NCBI RefSeq assembly: GCF_033568475.1
Contig: NC_133123.1
Span: 140,632,062 to 140,696,061 of the forward strand
Reading direction: 5' to 3'
Source: Henckelia pumila
Taxonomy: Eukaryota; Streptophyta; Magnoliopsida; Lamiales; Gesneriaceae
DNA: 64,000 nucleotides
In this document: positions 63,401 through 64,000 of the stretch, in pieces
Position numbering within the stretch: the stretch's first letter is position 1
Layout of the letters: every line of letters starts with the position of its first letter
The notes under the pieces: model-generated
Seen by the model: the letters and a program-made list of their open reading frames with translations, nothing else
What the model was told of the DNA's origin: nothing
Database searches by the model: none
Position numbers and translations under genes: made by a program

Positions 63401-64000
63401 TGATTGCTAGACCAATGATTATGAAAACAAAACTCCCTATTTCTATATGGGGACATGCAATTTTACATGCTGTGGCATTAATTCGCATCAGACCAAGTGC
63501 ATATCATAAATTCTCCCCATTGCAACTTGCATTTGGTAAAGAACCAAATATCTCTCATTTGAGAATTTTTGGATGTATGGTGTATGTGCCTATTGCACCA
63601 CCTCAACGATCAAAAATGGGTCCTCAAAGAAAAATCGGTATTTATATCGGTTATGATAGTCCATCAATCATTAGATATCTTGAGCCTCAGACAGGCGATG
63701 TGTTTACAGCACGCTTTGCTGATTGTCATTTTAATGAAGAAATCTTCCCAGTGTTAGGGGGAGAAAAGAAACACATCGAAAAAGAAATCACATGGTATGT
63801 ACCATCATTGTTACATTTGGATCCAAGGACCAAACAATGTGAGAAAGATGTACAGCAAATTGTGCACATGCAAAGAATTGCAAATCAAATGCCAGATGCA
63901 TTTGCAGACACAAAAGGAGTAACAAAATCATATATACATGCTGTAAATGCCCCTGCTCGAATTGAAATTCCAAAGAAACAAATTGAAGACACTCATGATG
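60194..64000 (+). mobile_element. Ty1/copia retrotransposon fossil, left part, runs off the window
   Basis: A probable left LTR (60194 to about 60437, TGTTAG...CACA, with a CTATAAATA box near 60307) is followed by a primer-site-like CGTTATCAGCACG and a leader of about 800 bp. A gag-like region lies at 61243-62289, with an Arg-Gly-rich tract and a CCHC zinc knuckle (CYRCGTPGHWSHIC). A pol-like region from about 62410 to the window end shows an aspartic protease-like PDSGTTHTI, the pre-integrase motif WHDRLGHPG...CKAC, and the integrase core. The protease-integrase order before reverse transcriptase is that of Ty1/copia. As far as visible the parts look largely whole, with few breaks if any. 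The right LTR and the reverse transcriptase lie outside, so age cannot be estimated. Confidence 0.9.

Overview
The window is nuclear DNA from a flowering plant. It is AT-rich, with spliced genes (GT-AG introns and one GC-AG intron), plant-only families (BELL homeodomain, DREB2, GAUT, class III peroxidase, group C MAPK), and many MITEs and LTR-element fossils. Protein similarities recalled from memory point to a eudicot, most likely an asterid and perhaps Lamiales/Gesneriaceae. The species itself is an inference.

Layout. 0.4-1.0 kb: a DREB2-type AP2 factor (-). 1-5.3 kb: intergenic, with a foldback/MITE-like repeat. 5.4-6.2 kb: thioredoxin h (+). 6.9-7.3 kb: a relic RNase H-like domain (-). 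7.7-10.2 kb: plastid-type RsmI rRNA methyltransferase, 9 exons (+). 12.3-14.7 and 16.7-18.5 kb: two BEL1-like homeodomain genes side by side (+). 19.1-20.4 kb: a PRX9-like peroxidase (+). 21.3-29.0 kb: a GT4 glycosyltransferase (+) whose last intron holds a 4.3-kb LTR element fossil with near-identical LTRs and a 5-bp target duplication. 30.6-31.1 kb: a second RNase H-like relic interrupted by a small MITE. 31.7-32.7 kb: an S1-group bZIP gene (-) with its conserved sucrose-control upstream ORF. 33-39 kb: repeat-rich intergenic DNA. 39.3-41.4 kb: a group C MAP kinase (-). 43.4-47.5 kb: GAUT1-like pectin synthase (+). 50.3-52.7 kb: a BBD-type bifunctional nuclease (+). 54.1-55.3 kb: a short Sec14/CRAL-TRIO gene (+) that lacks both ends of its family. 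57.2-58.7 kb: a BCS1-like AAA-ATPase (-) with a Harbinger-like element just upstream. 60.2-64 kb: the left part of a Ty1/copia element running off the window.

These genes are ordinary, independently transcribed plant genes and not an operon. Their order is nevertheless informative. DREB2D, thioredoxin h, the BLH3/BLH10-type and BLH11-type BELL genes, the GT4 gene, bZIP44, BBD and the Sec14 gene have close relatives clustered, as I recall, in the duplicated Arabidopsis chromosome 1 blocks around At1g75370-At1g75490 and At1g19650-At1g19730. The window therefore looks like an ancient conserved block into which transposable elements have been added.

All exon borders were derived by hand from reading frame, splice consensus and family similarity. 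I ran no searches.
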